From Oscillospiraceae bacterium (GTDB lineage Bacteria > Bacillota > Clostridia > Oscillospirales > WRJC01), in NCBI GenBank assembly GCA_009780985.1, contig WQYZ01000003.1:1-61166 (forward strand): 61,166 nt of DNA. Reading direction: 5' to 3'. The position numbers were made by a program, and so were the translations under genes. This document shows positions 1 to 8,905 of the stretch, piece by piece; the stretch's first letter is position 1; the number at the start of each line of letters is the position of its first letter. The notes below the pieces were generated by a model. It made no database searches. It had not been told where the DNA came from and was given only the letters and a program-made list of their open reading frames with translations.

Positions 1-362
1 ATAAAGTGCGGAATTGTGCTGTGATTGTTCTTGGGTACCTCAGCGGTAAGACCGTCTCCGTTCTGGATTATGACGGTGTCGCCTTCTTCGCGTATTACCT
101 GATACGGAAAAGACGGATTCATCCAGTAATTTCCGCCAAGACCGCCGAAAACGTCGAAAGAGAAAAACTGGTTTGCCTCCCATTCGTTTGTTATGCCGTT
201 GTTGACGAACAAATCCCATTGCGTATAATTTTCGTCCCAGTAGCCGAATTCTATATTAACCGTCCGGTCAAACGGTTTATAGTGCATCTGCGCGTTAAAA
301 CGGTCGCGCTGCGTCATTGTGCCTTTCCAGGGCTTTTTCATCGGTATTATTTCTTTTGCCAT
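1..362 (-). CDS. Uroporphyrinogen decarboxylase-family protein (partial)
   Basis: This gene is cut by the left edge of the window, so only about the first 120 residues are seen. The start is the ATG at 362, preceded by a strong AAAGGAG site. The protein opens with a basic segment followed by TQRDRFNAQMHYKPFDR and an EFGYWDENY stretch, a pattern I associate with URO-D/MtaA-type proteins of clostridia that probably act in methyl transfer rather than haem synthesis. It follows a decayed solute-binding protein gene and a GH3 glycosidase on the same strand, so a link to substrate utilisation is possible. The substrate is unknown. A second family member lies at 7736-8863. Family assignment is fairly secure; the reaction is inference. 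Confidence 0.7.
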   Translation of the reverse strand, partial: MAKEIIPMKKPWKGTMTQRDRFNAQMHYKPFDRTVNIEFGYWDENYTQWDLFVNNGITNEWEANQFFSFDVFGGLGGNYWMNPSFPYQVIREEGDTVIIQNGDGLTAEVPKNNHSTIPHF

Positions 363-420
363 TTTTGCTGACTCCTTTATGATTTAATTAAAATTATTAT
401 AATATTTATAATTATGTGAT

Positions 421-830
421 TTAATCGTTAGCTGATACCTGATTGTATATCTTATCGAGTTTTGTCTGCGCGGCAGTGCTTTTTTTCTCATACGATATTG
501 ATTTCGTAGGTTATATCCAAATCGTATACGCCGCCGGCGTATATTATGTTAAGCATTTCGATCGAATCTTCGTCGCGGGTAAGTTTTACGTTCATTCATG
601 CCCTCCCTTACCGCAATATTATGAATATTTTATTCCCAATTTAAATTATCGTGTTTTAATTATAAATATAAAAATTTTTTATAATGAGTTTGAGTTAAAA
701 CAACCACATCGGTCGGTTGCTCGCTTTTACTGCTCTGCGCCAGAGTTCCCGAAGTTCCGCCGCAGTTTATAATCGTGAACAAAATTGCAGTCAGCAAAAC
801 TCCGGTTATTATCTTTTTTATATTTTTCAT
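421..830 (-). pseudogene. Remnant of an extracellular solute-binding lipoprotein
   Basis: The reading from the ATG at 830 gives a lipoprotein signal peptide with a basic N-terminus, a hydrophobic core and Cys23 followed by GG, then Ser/Thr-rich linker sequence, and stops at 660. Further along the same strand, two fragments ending at 421 read EDSIEMLNIIYAGGVYDL and KSTAAQTKLDKIYNQV. They align by eye with the C-terminus of the intact solute-binding protein at 34444-36000 (QEMLDLIFASRLYDIAQVY). About three quarters of a normal gene of roughly 1.5 kb is missing, and the C-terminal part carries a frame break. It sits 13 bp downstream of the GH3 gene, consistent with a former sugar-uptake operon. 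Confidence 0.72.
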
Positions 831-843
831 CTCTGTCATTTCT

Positions 844-2763
844 TTATTTTATCGAAACCGTAACAATACTGCCTTTTTTTAGAAATACTTTTTTAAAGCC
901 CGCGAGATTTTTGCACTGAACGCCGTTCAGTATTGGGATATATTCATAGCGCAAAACAGTATAATTGACGTCATAATCGCCAGTATTCGTAAGTTCTACA
1001 ATATTCGCATCAATCCAGTTTTCTTTTATGTCGCAGTACGTAAGTCCGTAACCAAATTCATATAAAGGTTTTCCATGGAAAAATTTGTATGTGCGGTTTT
1101 CCATGGAATAATCGTTGAACGGCGGCAAATCCGCTGTACTTCTATAAAATGTCACGGGGAGCCTGCCGCATGGGGATTCTTTGCCGAAAATAATGTCTGC
1201 CAACGCTCCGCCGCCCTCCGCGCCGGGATAAAAACACTGGACGACAGCCGCGCATTTTTCGTCCTGTGCCGTCAGATTTACGCAGCTGCCGCTGACGTTT
1301 ATAAAAATCACAGGTTTACCGGTTTTTATTATCTCGTCAAACAATTTTTTCTGTATTTCAGGAAGTTCGATATCTCGTTTGTCGCCGCTGATTGAACCGT
1401 TATACGCGTCGCCTTCTTCGCCTTCCATTGACGGGTTTAACCCCATAATCATAATTACAGCGTCAGATTTGTCTGCCGCGATAATCGCTTCGCGCGTCGG
1501 CTGTTCCGCCCAATCGTGCGCCGCATCGCCGAATATATCGCACCCTCTGGCATAATAAACTTTTTGATTATTTTCTTTTGCGGCTTCCTGAATCCCGCGT
1601 AAAAGCGTCGTATATGACGACGGCGTTCCGTTGTAATTTCCGAGCAGTACGGATTTATCGTCTGCATTTGGACCGATGACGGCGATTTTTTTGATTTTAT
1701 CGCTTTTAATCGGCAGAATATTGTTGTTTTTGAGCAAAACGATACTTTCACGCGCCATTTTTCTGCTGAGACCGTGATGTTTTTCACAGTCCACAACGTC
1801 GTAAGATATCTTGTCGTATTCGCAGTCATTATCGAACATTCCAAGTCTGAACCGTGCTGTGAACAAACGCTCAACCGTCTCGGTTATTTTTTCTTCAGTT
1901 ATATAACCCTCGGCAACTGCAACTTTCAGATACGGATACGAACAGCCGCAATTCAAATCGCAACCGTTGTTGACTGCGAGAGCCGCGCTTTCCGCTTCGT
2001 TTTTCGTTATTTTGTGTCCGCTGTTGATGTCGTTGATCGCACCGCAGTCGGATACGACATAACCGTCGAAAGCGAATTCGCCGCGCAGAATATCTGTCAG
2101 CAAAGTTTTGCTCGCGCAGCACGCCTCGCCGTTTACGCGGTTGTATGCGCCCATGACCGCCGACGGGTCGGCGTTTTCGACGCAATATTTAAACGCTGCG
2201 AGATATGTTTCGTACAAATCTTTTTTACTTACGACCGCGTCGAAACTGTGACGTTCGGACTCCGGACCGCTGTGTACTGCGTAATGCTTGATTGTTGCGT
2301 CAAGTTTCCTGTATTTGCCGCTGCCCTGAAGTCCTCTTATAAACGCCGTTCCCATTTTCCCCGTAAGATACGGGTCTTCCCCATAAGTTTCGTGACCCCT
2401 GCCCCAGCGCGGGTCTCTGAAAATATTTATATTTGGCGACCAGTATGTGAGTCCCTGATAAATCAGGGTATTCCCGAACTTTTTGTACTCGTTGTATTTT
2501 GCCCTAGCTTCGTCGGATATGGCGGTCGCGACTTCATACATCAATTCTTCGTCGAAACTCGCCGCCATAGCTATCGCCTGCGGAAATACAGTCGCGGTAC
2601 CCGCCCGTGCAACTCCGTGCAGACATTCGTTCCACCAGTTGTACGCGGGGACGCCCAACCGTTCGATTGCCATTGATTCATGCGTCATCTGCGAAATTTT
2701 TTCCGCGAGCGTCATTTTCGACACAAGTTCTTTTGCTCTTTCTTTGAAATCCGTATTATTCAT
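844..2763 (-). CDS. Glycoside hydrolase family 3 (beta-xylosidase/beta-glucosidase type)
   Basis: The enzyme probably removes terminal beta-linked sugars from oligosaccharides. It has no signal peptide, so it should be cytoplasmic. The N-terminal barrel contains the YNWWNECLHGVAR motif seen in xylosidase-like GH3 members, KHYAVHSGPESERH at about 159-172, and VVSDCGAI with Asp239 as the expected nucleophile. The second alpha/beta domain holds EGEEGD at 446-451, where the acid/base Glu is expected. A fibronectin-III-like tail starts near 585 but ends abruptly, so at 639 residues the protein is shorter than the usual 700 or more. The start has an AGAGGTG site. The gene lies 34 bp after a LysR gene and 13 bp before a solute-binding protein remnant. 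Family is certain; sugar specificity is not. Confidence 0.93.
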   Translation of the reverse strand: MNNTDFKERAKELVSKMTLAEKISQMTHESMAIERLGVPAYNWWNECLHGVARAGTATVFPQAIAMAASFDEELMYEVATAISDEARAKYNEYKKFGNTLIYQGLTYWSPNINIFRDPRWGRGHETYGEDPYLTGKMGTAFIRGLQGSGKYRKLDATIKHYAVHSGPESERHSFDAVVSKKDLYETYLAAFKYCVENADPSAVMGAYNRVNGEACCASKTLLTDILRGEFAFDGYVVSDCGAINDINSGHKITKNEAESAALAVNNGCDLNCGCSYPYLKVAVAEGYITEEKITETVERLFTARFRLGMFDNDCEYDKISYDVVDCEKHHGLSRKMARESIVLLKNNNILPIKSDKIKKIAVIGPNADDKSVLLGNYNGTPSSYTTLLRGIQEAAKENNQKVYYARGCDIFGDAAHDWAEQPTREAIIAADKSDAVIMIMGLNPSMEGEEGDAYNGSISGDKRDIELPEIQKKLFDEIIKTGKPVIFINVSGSCVNLTAQDEKCAAVVQCFYPGAEGGGALADIIFGKESPCGRLPVTFYRSTADLPPFNDYSMENRTYKFFHGKPLYEFGYGLTYCDIKENWIDANIVELTNTGDYDVNYTVLRYEYIPILNGVQCKNLAGFKKVFLKKGSIVTVSIK

Positions 2764-2797
2764 ATTTTGGCACCTCTTGTTTATATTTTATAATATT

Positions 2798-3673
2798 TTA
2801 CTTAGGGTTCATACATAAATCTATAAATTTTTTCATTGACGGAGTAAGATATTTATTTTTATGATAAGCAATTTTAAAAGTGCGGCAAAAACGCATTCCT
2901 TCGATAGTTTTTGCACACAGTTTCTCAAAATCAACTTCTTTCCGAACCGCGATTTTTGATATGACAGATACGCCTAATCCAGCCATAACCGCTTCTTTAA
3001 TAGTATCCGTATTATTGCATACCCATTTGGCGTTCCAAGAAATTTGATAAGCCGACATAACATCCTCAAATGTTTTTCTGGTTCCGCTTCCGGGTTCGCG
3101 GATAATAAAATCTTCTTTTTCGAGCTCGTGAGATTCTATAACAGGCATCGAGGCAAATCTGTGTTTTACGCCGCAAATAAGCGTCAGTTCGTCGTCCGCA
3201 AAAGACATAGTTATAATATCAGGCGATATGATTTCGCCCTCCACTAATCCTAAATCTGTTTTATCCGACAATAACCGTTCTTCAATCTTTACCGTATTGT
3301 CTTCAAAAACCGTTATGTCAATCTGAGGATTGGACTGTTTGAAAGACGCAACAAGGGCGGGCAGGACATTCGCGCCTACCGTGACGCTCGCGCCGAGCCT
3401 TATTGAACCGCTTTCTTTCAAAGCCTTCATTTCTTTCTCGATGTCCGCGTTCATTCCTATGATGTGCTGCGCATAACTGTACAGTTTTTCCCCAGCCGGC
3501 GTGAGATAAAGTTTGCGCGAAAGGCGTTCAAACAGACGGACGTCATAATATTTTTCGAGGTCGTTTACCGCCTGACTGATTGCGGACTGCGATATGAAAA
3601 GCTGTTCTGCCGCTGCAGTCATGCGCATAGTATTACAGACGGCGACAAAGATTTCAAAATAACGGAGCGTCAA
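2798..3673 (-). CDS. LysR-family transcriptional regulator
   Basis: This is a DNA-binding regulator with an N-terminal winged helix-turn-helix (LRYFEIFVAVCNTMRMTAAAEQLFISQSAISQAVNDLEK, written here only to mark the region at residues 1-45 as its first part LRYFEIFVAV) and a C-terminal effector-binding domain from about residue 88, which contains GASVTVGANVLPALV. I place the start at the TTG at 3673, because AAAAGG lies about eight bases before it; a GTG at 3682 is in frame but overlaps that site. It is divergent from a YeiH-type exporter, a pairing also known in enterobacteria, and probably controls it through the inverted repeats between them. The effector is unknown. Confidence 0.93.
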   Translation of the reverse strand: MTLRYFEIFVAVCNTMRMTAAAEQLFISQSAISQAVNDLEKYYDVRLFERLSRKLYLTPAGEKLYSYAQHIIGMNADIEKEMKALKESGSIRLGASVTVGANVLPALVASFKQSNPQIDITVFEDNTVKIEERLLSDKTDLGLVEGEIISPDIITMSFADDELTLICGVKHRFASMPVIESHELEKEDFIIREPGSGTRKTFEDVMSAYQISWNAKWVCNNTDTIKEAVMAGLGVSVISKIAVRKEVDFEKLCAKTIEGMRFCRTFKIAYHKNKYLTPSMKKFIDLCMNPK

Positions 3674-3702
3674 AACAATCACCTTTTATAAATTAGTTTT
3701 AA

Positions 3703-3741
3703 CTTATGTATATAATAAGATTATAATATTTGACTTATAAT
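3703..3741. promoter_or_regulatory. Candidate LysR operator in divergent intergenic region
   Basis: Two inverted repeats lie between the LysR gene and the exporter gene. CTTAT-N7-ATAAG spans 3703-3719 and has the T-N11-A form of LysR sites. ATTATAA-N8-TTATAAT spans 3720-3741 and overlaps the exporter's -35 box. This arrangement would suit an activation/recognition site pair. AT-rich DNA makes chance repeats common, so this stays a prediction. Confidence 0.4.
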
Positions 3742-3758
3742 ATATTGTGTGCTATAAT
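3730..3758 (+). promoter_or_regulatory. Sigma-A promoter of the YeiH-family gene
   Basis: TTGACT at 3730-3735 and TATAAT at 3753-3758 are separated by 17 bases. This is close to consensus and lies 43 bases before the ATG of the exporter gene. Confidence 0.72.
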
Positions 3759-3801
3759 TTAAACACGCAATAAATATATTACGAAAGGATTGGTTATTAC
3801 A

Positions 3802-4851
3802 ATGGCTGCCTCAAAGTGGTATCATATTATACCGGGTATAATGCTGTGTTTCGTGCTGGCTGTGCCGTCATGGCTTCTCGGCAAAACGTTCCCGATTATA
3901 GGAGGTCCTGTTTTTGCGATTGTCATCGGTATATTAATTTCCTTGTTTTTCCCAAAGCTAACTGTTTATAAGTTTAAGAAAACGCTGACATTTGAACACG
4001 GCGTCAAGTATACGTCAAAAAAATTACTTCAATACTCTATTGTCCTTTTAGGATTTGAAATGAATCTCTACAACGTTATAAACGTGGGGGGACAGTCTTT
4101 GCTTGTAATGCTTTTTACGCTTTCCGCGGCGTTTCTGACAGCGTTTTTCGTAGGCAAAGCGTTAAAACTTCCGGGCGACGCCACCACTCTAATTGGGGTC
4201 GGGACGTCCATATGCGGCGGTTCGGCGATCGCCGCAACCGCTCCGATAATCCGCGCTAAGGACGAAGACGTAAGCCAGGCGATTTCCACAATATTTCTGT
4301 TCAATATAATCGCCGTCTTTATTTTCCCCATATTGGGCAGACTAATGCACATGAGCGACATCGGATTCGGTATGTGGGCTGGAACCGCCGTCAATGATAC
4401 ATCGTCCGTCGTTGCGGCAGGCACGTCATGGAGCAACGCCGTCGGCAACAATACCGCGCTCCAGTTTGCGACAATCGTGAAACTCACGCGGACGCTTATG
4501 ATAGTCCCGGTTACGCTTGCTCTGGCTGTCTATACCACGCGCAAACGCGACCGTAAAATCGAACAGGACGGAGGCGGGAATTTTAGTTTTGTAAAAGTCT
4601 TTCCGTGGTTTGTAATTTTTTTCGTCATTGCCGCCGTATTAAACACATTTGCCGGGATTCCAGCGCAATGGTCGTCTGTATTGACAGAAATAGGCAAATT
4701 TGTGATTATAATGGCTATGGGCGCAATCGGACTGAACACAAACCTGAAAAAACTTGTCTCAAACGGAATAAAACCGATTTTACTCGGACTTTCCTGTTGG
4801 TTTGCGGTTGCCGCCGTCTCGCTGATAGTTCAAAATGTAATGGGGATTTGA
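3802..4851 (+). CDS. YeiH/UPF0324 family putative sulfate exporter
   Basis: This is an integral membrane protein of about 349 residues with roughly ten hydrophobic segments, the usual size of the family. Recognisable family motifs are GVGTSICGGSAIAATAP in the middle, AGTAVNDTSSVVAAG about fifty residues later, and a C-terminal AMGAIGLNTNLKKL. I prefer the ATG at 3802; AAAGGA at 3784-3789 is about a dozen bases upstream. An in-frame TTG at 3790 is too close to that site. Family members are annotated as putative sulfate exporters and, in some bacteria, linked to sulfonate or taurine use, but transport has rarely been shown. It is divergent from a LysR regulator and converges with the ABC transporter gene 14 bp downstream. 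Confidence 0.88.
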   Translation: MAASKWYHIIPGIMLCFVLAVPSWLLGKTFPIIGGPVFAIVIGILISLFFPKLTVYKFKKTLTFEHGVKYTSKKLLQYSIVLLGFEMNLYNVINVGGQSLLVMLFTLSAAFLTAFFVGKALKLPGDATTLIGVGTSICGGSAIAATAPIIRAKDEDVSQAISTIFLFNIIAVFIFPILGRLMHMSDIGFGMWAGTAVNDTSSVVAAGTSWSNAVGNNTALQFATIVKLTRTLMIVPVTLALAVYTTRKRDRKIEQDGGGNFSFVKVFPWFVIFFVIAAVLNTFAGIPAQWSSVLTEIGKFVIIMAMGAIGLNTNLKKLVSNGIKPILLGLSCWFAVAAVSLIVQNVMGI

Positions 4852-4865
4852 AGTCTTTATTTTTA

Positions 4866-7481
4866 TTATTCTGTTCTGAGTGCGACGACAGGGTCTTTCT
4901 TCGCCGCCATTTTAGACGGTATAAGACCTGCGATAAACGTCAAAATCATGCTGATTATTATCAGCGCAATCCCGCCGAGCAGCGGGAGAGCCGCAACTCC
5001 CGATATTTTCGTCAGAGCTTTTATTATAATATTCGCCGGAATACATAACAGCAGCGTCACACCTATCCCGATTAATCCGGCAACAAATCCGACAATTAAA
5101 GTCTCCGCGTTGAACACTCTCGATATATCTCCCTTTGCCGCTCCGATACTGCGCAGGATTCCGATTTCTTTTGTGCGTTCGAGAACTGAAATGTATGTGA
5201 TAATTCCAATCATAATTGAAGAAACCACAAGCGATATTGCTACAAACGCGATTAAAATATAACTTATTGTTTTGATTATATTGCTTACCGACGACATCAT
5301 CAGCCCTACATAATCTGTGTAATGTATAACGTATTTGTCATTTCCCGCCGCAGTCATGCTGTTATTATAATCGTCTATTATTTTTATTATTTTATCTTTT
5401 GACGCAAAATCCGCCGGATATATGCTTATGCTCGTCGGATTGTTCAAGTCTGAAACTCCCAGAGTTGTCATATTTCCGTCGTATGTCGCGTCAGATTTGT
5501 TATTCGCCAAGTAATTTTGTATTAATGCCGAACGTTCGTCGTCTGTGAGCGTCGCCAAATATGCCTGCTGGTCTGCAGGAAGAACGCTGTAGTCGAAAGT
5601 GGACGGGTCAACCGGCTGAGTGCTATCGGAAAAAGGCAGACCGGTGAATATATCCGCGTTCGGGTTAGCTTCCTGAGCCTTTACTATTTCGCTGTTGTTT
5701 ACTTCATCTATCAGGTGATTCATTAATGCGGTCGTATAACCTATATACCCGCCGGTCTGATTCATATTTGTGGCGGAGGTGTCCGCCGGTTTTACAATGC
5801 CGACTACTTTTAGCATTTCACCGTTGTCTACAACCTGTTTCATAAATATATCGTCGTCTTTTTTACTTTCCCATTTTGTATCGCTGTCTTTTTGGTAAAA
5901 AGCTGTATTCAGCACAAGTTTAAAAGTGAGGGACAGCAAGTCGTCATAAGTATATACGGACTGATCTTCGTTGAGCATGATTTTCTGGTCGGAGCCTATA
6001 TTGTTTACGGCGTCGGTTAAAGCCGTCGTGTCTTTCAATCCGAGAGAATATAAAGTGTAATCTGTAATTTCGTTTTTATCATTTACGACTAACATGACTT
6101 CGTCATACGCTTCAGGGAACCGTCCGGCGATTATATTGTACTGCTCTTTCAATACATCGGGATTATCCAAAAGCTGCTGCCAAATATCTGTGTTTGTCAT
6201 GCCGCTGCTCATGATACCGCCGCCCATGCCTCTCACGCCGAGCGAGCGCAGTAAATTACTTGGATTTACCTGCACAATATCTGCAGACGTATCGGTTTTA
6301 TATATATTTAAAGTAGTGCCGTAGCCGTACTGAATATCGCTAGAAAGACTTTTAATGCTATCTTTGTCCTGCTGACTTTCCGTCTCTATATAATTTTTAA
6401 AATTTTGCAAATCGTTTGTGGAAACCTGCGATATCATTGTATTAAGCATTTTTTCCATCACGTTATTTGAGTATATTTTATCGAGAGGGTGGTCTGTCTG
6501 GGATTTGCTCATTCCCATAGACGCACTAACAAGCGCGCTTACGTCAACTGCGCTCTGCTGTATTGTAATCGGGTAGCTTGAAAGGGTGTCATGCTCGACT
6601 CTGGTAATATAATTCTGCGCCCCGTTGGACAGCGACATAATCAAGGCAATTCCGATAATTCCTATGCTTCCGGCAAAAGACGTAAGGATAGTTCTCGCCT
6701 TTTTTGTCATAAGATTCGTAAGGCTCAGAGATAAAGCCGTAAAGAACGACATATAAGTCTTTTTTTTCTTACCGGTCTTTTCTTCTTTTTTCTGTTCTTC
6801 TTCGGAATAGGGATTCGAATCGCTTATGACTGTGCCATCCAATAATCTGATAATTCTGGTGGAATATTTTTCGGCTAAATCTGGATTGTGAGTAACCATG
6901 ATAACGAGCCTGTCTTTTGCGATTTCTTTAAGTATCTCCATAATCTGCACGCTCGTTTCGGAATCCAAAGCCCCTGTAGGCTCGTCTGCGAGAACTATCT
7001 CGGGGTCGTTGACAAGAGCTCTGGCGATTGCGACTCTCTGCATTTGCCCGCCGGATAACTGATTTGGCTTTTTGTGTATCTGGTCGCCGAGACCTACCTG
7101 ATTTAACACTTCTACGGCGTGCTGGCGGCGTTTTGACTTCGATACGCCGGATAATGTCATGGCGAGTTCAACGTTTGCAAGAACAGTCTGGTGGGATATT
7201 AAATTATATGTCTGAAACACAAATCCTATAGAATTATTTCTGTAAGCATCCCAGTCGCCGTCTTTGAATTCTTTTGTGGAAATTCCGTCCACAGACAAAT
7301 CGCCGCTTGTATATCTGTCAAGACCGCCGATTATATTGAGCATAGTCGTTTTTCCGCATCCCGACGGTCCGAGAACGGAAACAAACTCGCTTTTTCTGAA
7401 CTCTAAATTTATTCCTCTGAGTGCCTGAACGACAGTATCGCCTGTGACATAGTGTTTGACGATATTTTTCAACAATAACAT
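4866..7481 (-). CDS. MacB-like ABC transporter, ATPase and FtsX permease fused
   Basis: One 871-residue chain carries both transporter halves. The N-terminal ATPase has Walker A GPSGCGKTT (38-46), the signature LSGGQMQR (142-149) and Walker B LADEPTG (164-170). A charged linker leads to a first transmembrane helix near 262-285, a large extracytoplasmic region of about 450 residues, and three C-terminal helices from about 730 onward with the FtsX pattern ERTKEIGILRSIGA. MacB-type proteins act as mechanotransmission pumps for peptides, lipoproteins or antibiotics; cargo cannot be read here. Gram-positive relatives often have separate ATPase and permease genes, so the fusion is notable. Start: ATG with AAAAGGAG about ten bases upstream. 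Confidence 0.93.
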   Translation of the reverse strand: MLLLKNIVKHYVTGDTVVQALRGINLEFRKSEFVSVLGPSGCGKTTMLNIIGGLDRYTSGDLSVDGISTKEFKDGDWDAYRNNSIGFVFQTYNLISHQTVLANVELAMTLSGVSKSKRRQHAVEVLNQVGLGDQIHKKPNQLSGGQMQRVAIARALVNDPEIVLADEPTGALDSETSVQIMEILKEIAKDRLVIMVTHNPDLAEKYSTRIIRLLDGTVISDSNPYSEEEQKKEEKTGKKKKTYMSFFTALSLSLTNLMTKKARTILTSFAGSIGIIGIALIMSLSNGAQNYITRVEHDTLSSYPITIQQSAVDVSALVSASMGMSKSQTDHPLDKIYSNNVMEKMLNTMISQVSTNDLQNFKNYIETESQQDKDSIKSLSSDIQYGYGTTLNIYKTDTSADIVQVNPSNLLRSLGVRGMGGGIMSSGMTNTDIWQQLLDNPDVLKEQYNIIAGRFPEAYDEVMLVVNDKNEITDYTLYSLGLKDTTALTDAVNNIGSDQKIMLNEDQSVYTYDDLLSLTFKLVLNTAFYQKDSDTKWESKKDDDIFMKQVVDNGEMLKVVGIVKPADTSATNMNQTGGYIGYTTALMNHLIDEVNNSEIVKAQEANPNADIFTGLPFSDSTQPVDPSTFDYSVLPADQQAYLATLTDDERSALIQNYLANNKSDATYDGNMTTLGVSDLNNPTSISIYPADFASKDKIIKIIDDYNNSMTAAGNDKYVIHYTDYVGLMMSSVSNIIKTISYILIAFVAISLVVSSIMIGIITYISVLERTKEIGILRSIGAAKGDISRVFNAETLIVGFVAGLIGIGVTLLLCIPANIIIKALTKISGVAALPLLGGIALIIISMILTFIAGLIPSKMAAKKDPVVALRTE

Positions 7482-7637
7482 TTAATATGAAAATCTCCTT
7501 TTAACTTTTATAACTTTTGCCTTTTTAACTATATAAAACTATATATTTTTTTATTATATGCTTTTAATATAAACTAAATTTAAACTAATATTTGTATAAT
7601 ATAAACTTTTTTGTGATGAATTTAACAAATACACAGT

Positions 7638-7664
7638 AAAAGACGGCGCGACAGCCGTCTTTTT
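7638..7664 (-). terminator. Rho-independent terminator
   Basis: A perfect 10-bp stem, AAAAGACGGC with GCCGTCTTTT, encloses a six-base loop. It lies downstream of the URO-D-family gene on the minus strand. T-runs on both sides make it usable in either direction. Confidence 0.75.
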
Positions 7665-7735
7665 GGAGTTTTATTTGTAATGCTTAATTATCTAATCGAC
7701 AGCTTTCAGTCCGCAAACCGAAAGCCGCCGTCGTT

Positions 7736-8863
7736 TTAATCTTTAAATTCAACCATTCTTTTTCTGAAATGCATATAGTCGTTAAAATCCACTTCCTCCG
7801 GCACACCATGGTCGCATACCGGAATATATCCCCCGCGCTTCTTCATAACCGGCATAATCCTGTCGATTTCGCGGTCGATTGCGTCTTTTCCCGCCGCCAA
7901 AATACGCTTGTCTATTCCGCCGCGTATTTTCAAATCCGGGTACTTTTTCCCGACTTCCACAACATCGCAGCCAGCCGCGACTTCAAACGGCGACATATGA
8001 TCAAGTCCGATTTCCTCGTACAAATCTATAATCGGGTAAACAAATCCGTCGGTTGCGAGATGAAAAAATAAATGCCGCGATTTGTCTGTCTGCCGCGATT
8101 TTGTATTGTTTATCAACTGCCGATAATAGGGAAACAAAAATTCATGAATCATATCGGACGAAATAAGCGGTCCGTTTTTATAACATATATCTTCATCAAA
8201 TATAAGTTCATCTAATACAACATATTTCTGCTGTTCGGCTATAATTCTGTCCGCAAGTTCGAACCATGTTTTCATACAGTCATGTATAAGCTCCGGCTCG
8301 TCGTAGAATTTATATAAAACACCCTCGGGTCCCATGAGGCTTCGCAGATACATGTAACCGCCCACTAAATACTGCTGGATTACGCACCCTTCTTCTTCCC
8401 TGTCTATTGCAGGTTTTATATTTTTTTCAAAATTCGCATATCTTTCCGGCGAATTAGGGTTCATACGCCATTTGCAGTTTTCTTCCCACGATTTCATATC
8501 TTTGACAGGGTGATCGACATATTCGGGCATAAATCCGTTTCTGCGACCTTTAAAATACAGCACGCGCCGACCCGCGAAATCCTGAACTAATTCGTAATCG
8601 CCTCTGTCTTCCAAAATTTTTTCCTCAAAATACGGACAGAACGCAGCTTCGCACCCGCCGAGCCCTCCTAGCGTGGTGCACCCGGCATCTTCATACATAA
8701 ATAATTCGTTTAAATTCGTGCCGTCGGATATATATCCCTGACTTTTCCACTTATCAAGGCAGTAAAATCCGAATTCTGTCTGGATTATTCCCGAATCCGG
8801 CTTTATCGCGTAAAAATCGCGTACTTTTTTTGCCGCGGACGTCATTTTTTTATAATCTGTCAT
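7736..8863 (-). CDS. Uroporphyrinogen decarboxylase-family protein
   Basis: This is a soluble protein of about 375 residues with no signal peptide. Its overall pattern (FGFYCLDKWKSQGY near the N-terminus, EYVDHPVKDMKSWEE in the middle, HLATDGFVYPIIDLYEEIGLDHMSPFEV and KIRGGIDKRILA toward the C-terminus) fits the URO-D superfamily branch that includes methyltransferases such as MtaA and CmuA. These branch members are often near sugar or C1 genes and seldom make haem. No corrinoid protein gene is nearby. I chose the ATG at 8863; an in-frame GTG at 8884 lies just after AAAGGG-like sequence and cannot be excluded. A terminator at 7638 ends the unit. Confidence 0.8.
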   Translation of the reverse strand: MTDYKKMTSAAKKVRDFYAIKPDSGIIQTEFGFYCLDKWKSQGYISDGTNLNELFMYEDAGCTTLGGLGGCEAAFCPYFEEKILEDRGDYELVQDFAGRRVLYFKGRRNGFMPEYVDHPVKDMKSWEENCKWRMNPNSPERYANFEKNIKPAIDREEEGCVIQQYLVGGYMYLRSLMGPEGVLYKFYDEPELIHDCMKTWFELADRIIAEQQKYVVLDELIFDEDICYKNGPLISSDMIHEFLFPYYRQLINNTKSRQTDKSRHLFFHLATDGFVYPIIDLYEEIGLDHMSPFEVAAGCDVVEVGKKYPDLKIRGGIDKRILAAGKDAIDREIDRIMPVMKKRGGYIPVCDHGVPEEVDFNDYMHFRKRMVEFKD

Positions 8864-8905
8864 TATTTTATCACGCCCTTTCACTGCGCTTATTATCTTG
8901 TATTA

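Noticed and set aside
6-371. Plus-strand reading frame at the left edge
   Set aside because: It is the antisense of a minus-strand URO-D-family gene with a clear ribosome site and family motifs.
443-772. Plus-strand frame of 109 codons
   Set aside because: The minus strand here encodes identifiable pieces of a solute-binding protein; the plus frame has no ribosome site or family signal.
1774-2676. Plus-strand frame of 300 codons
   Set aside because: It lies fully antisense to the GH3 gene and its protein has no recognisable pattern.
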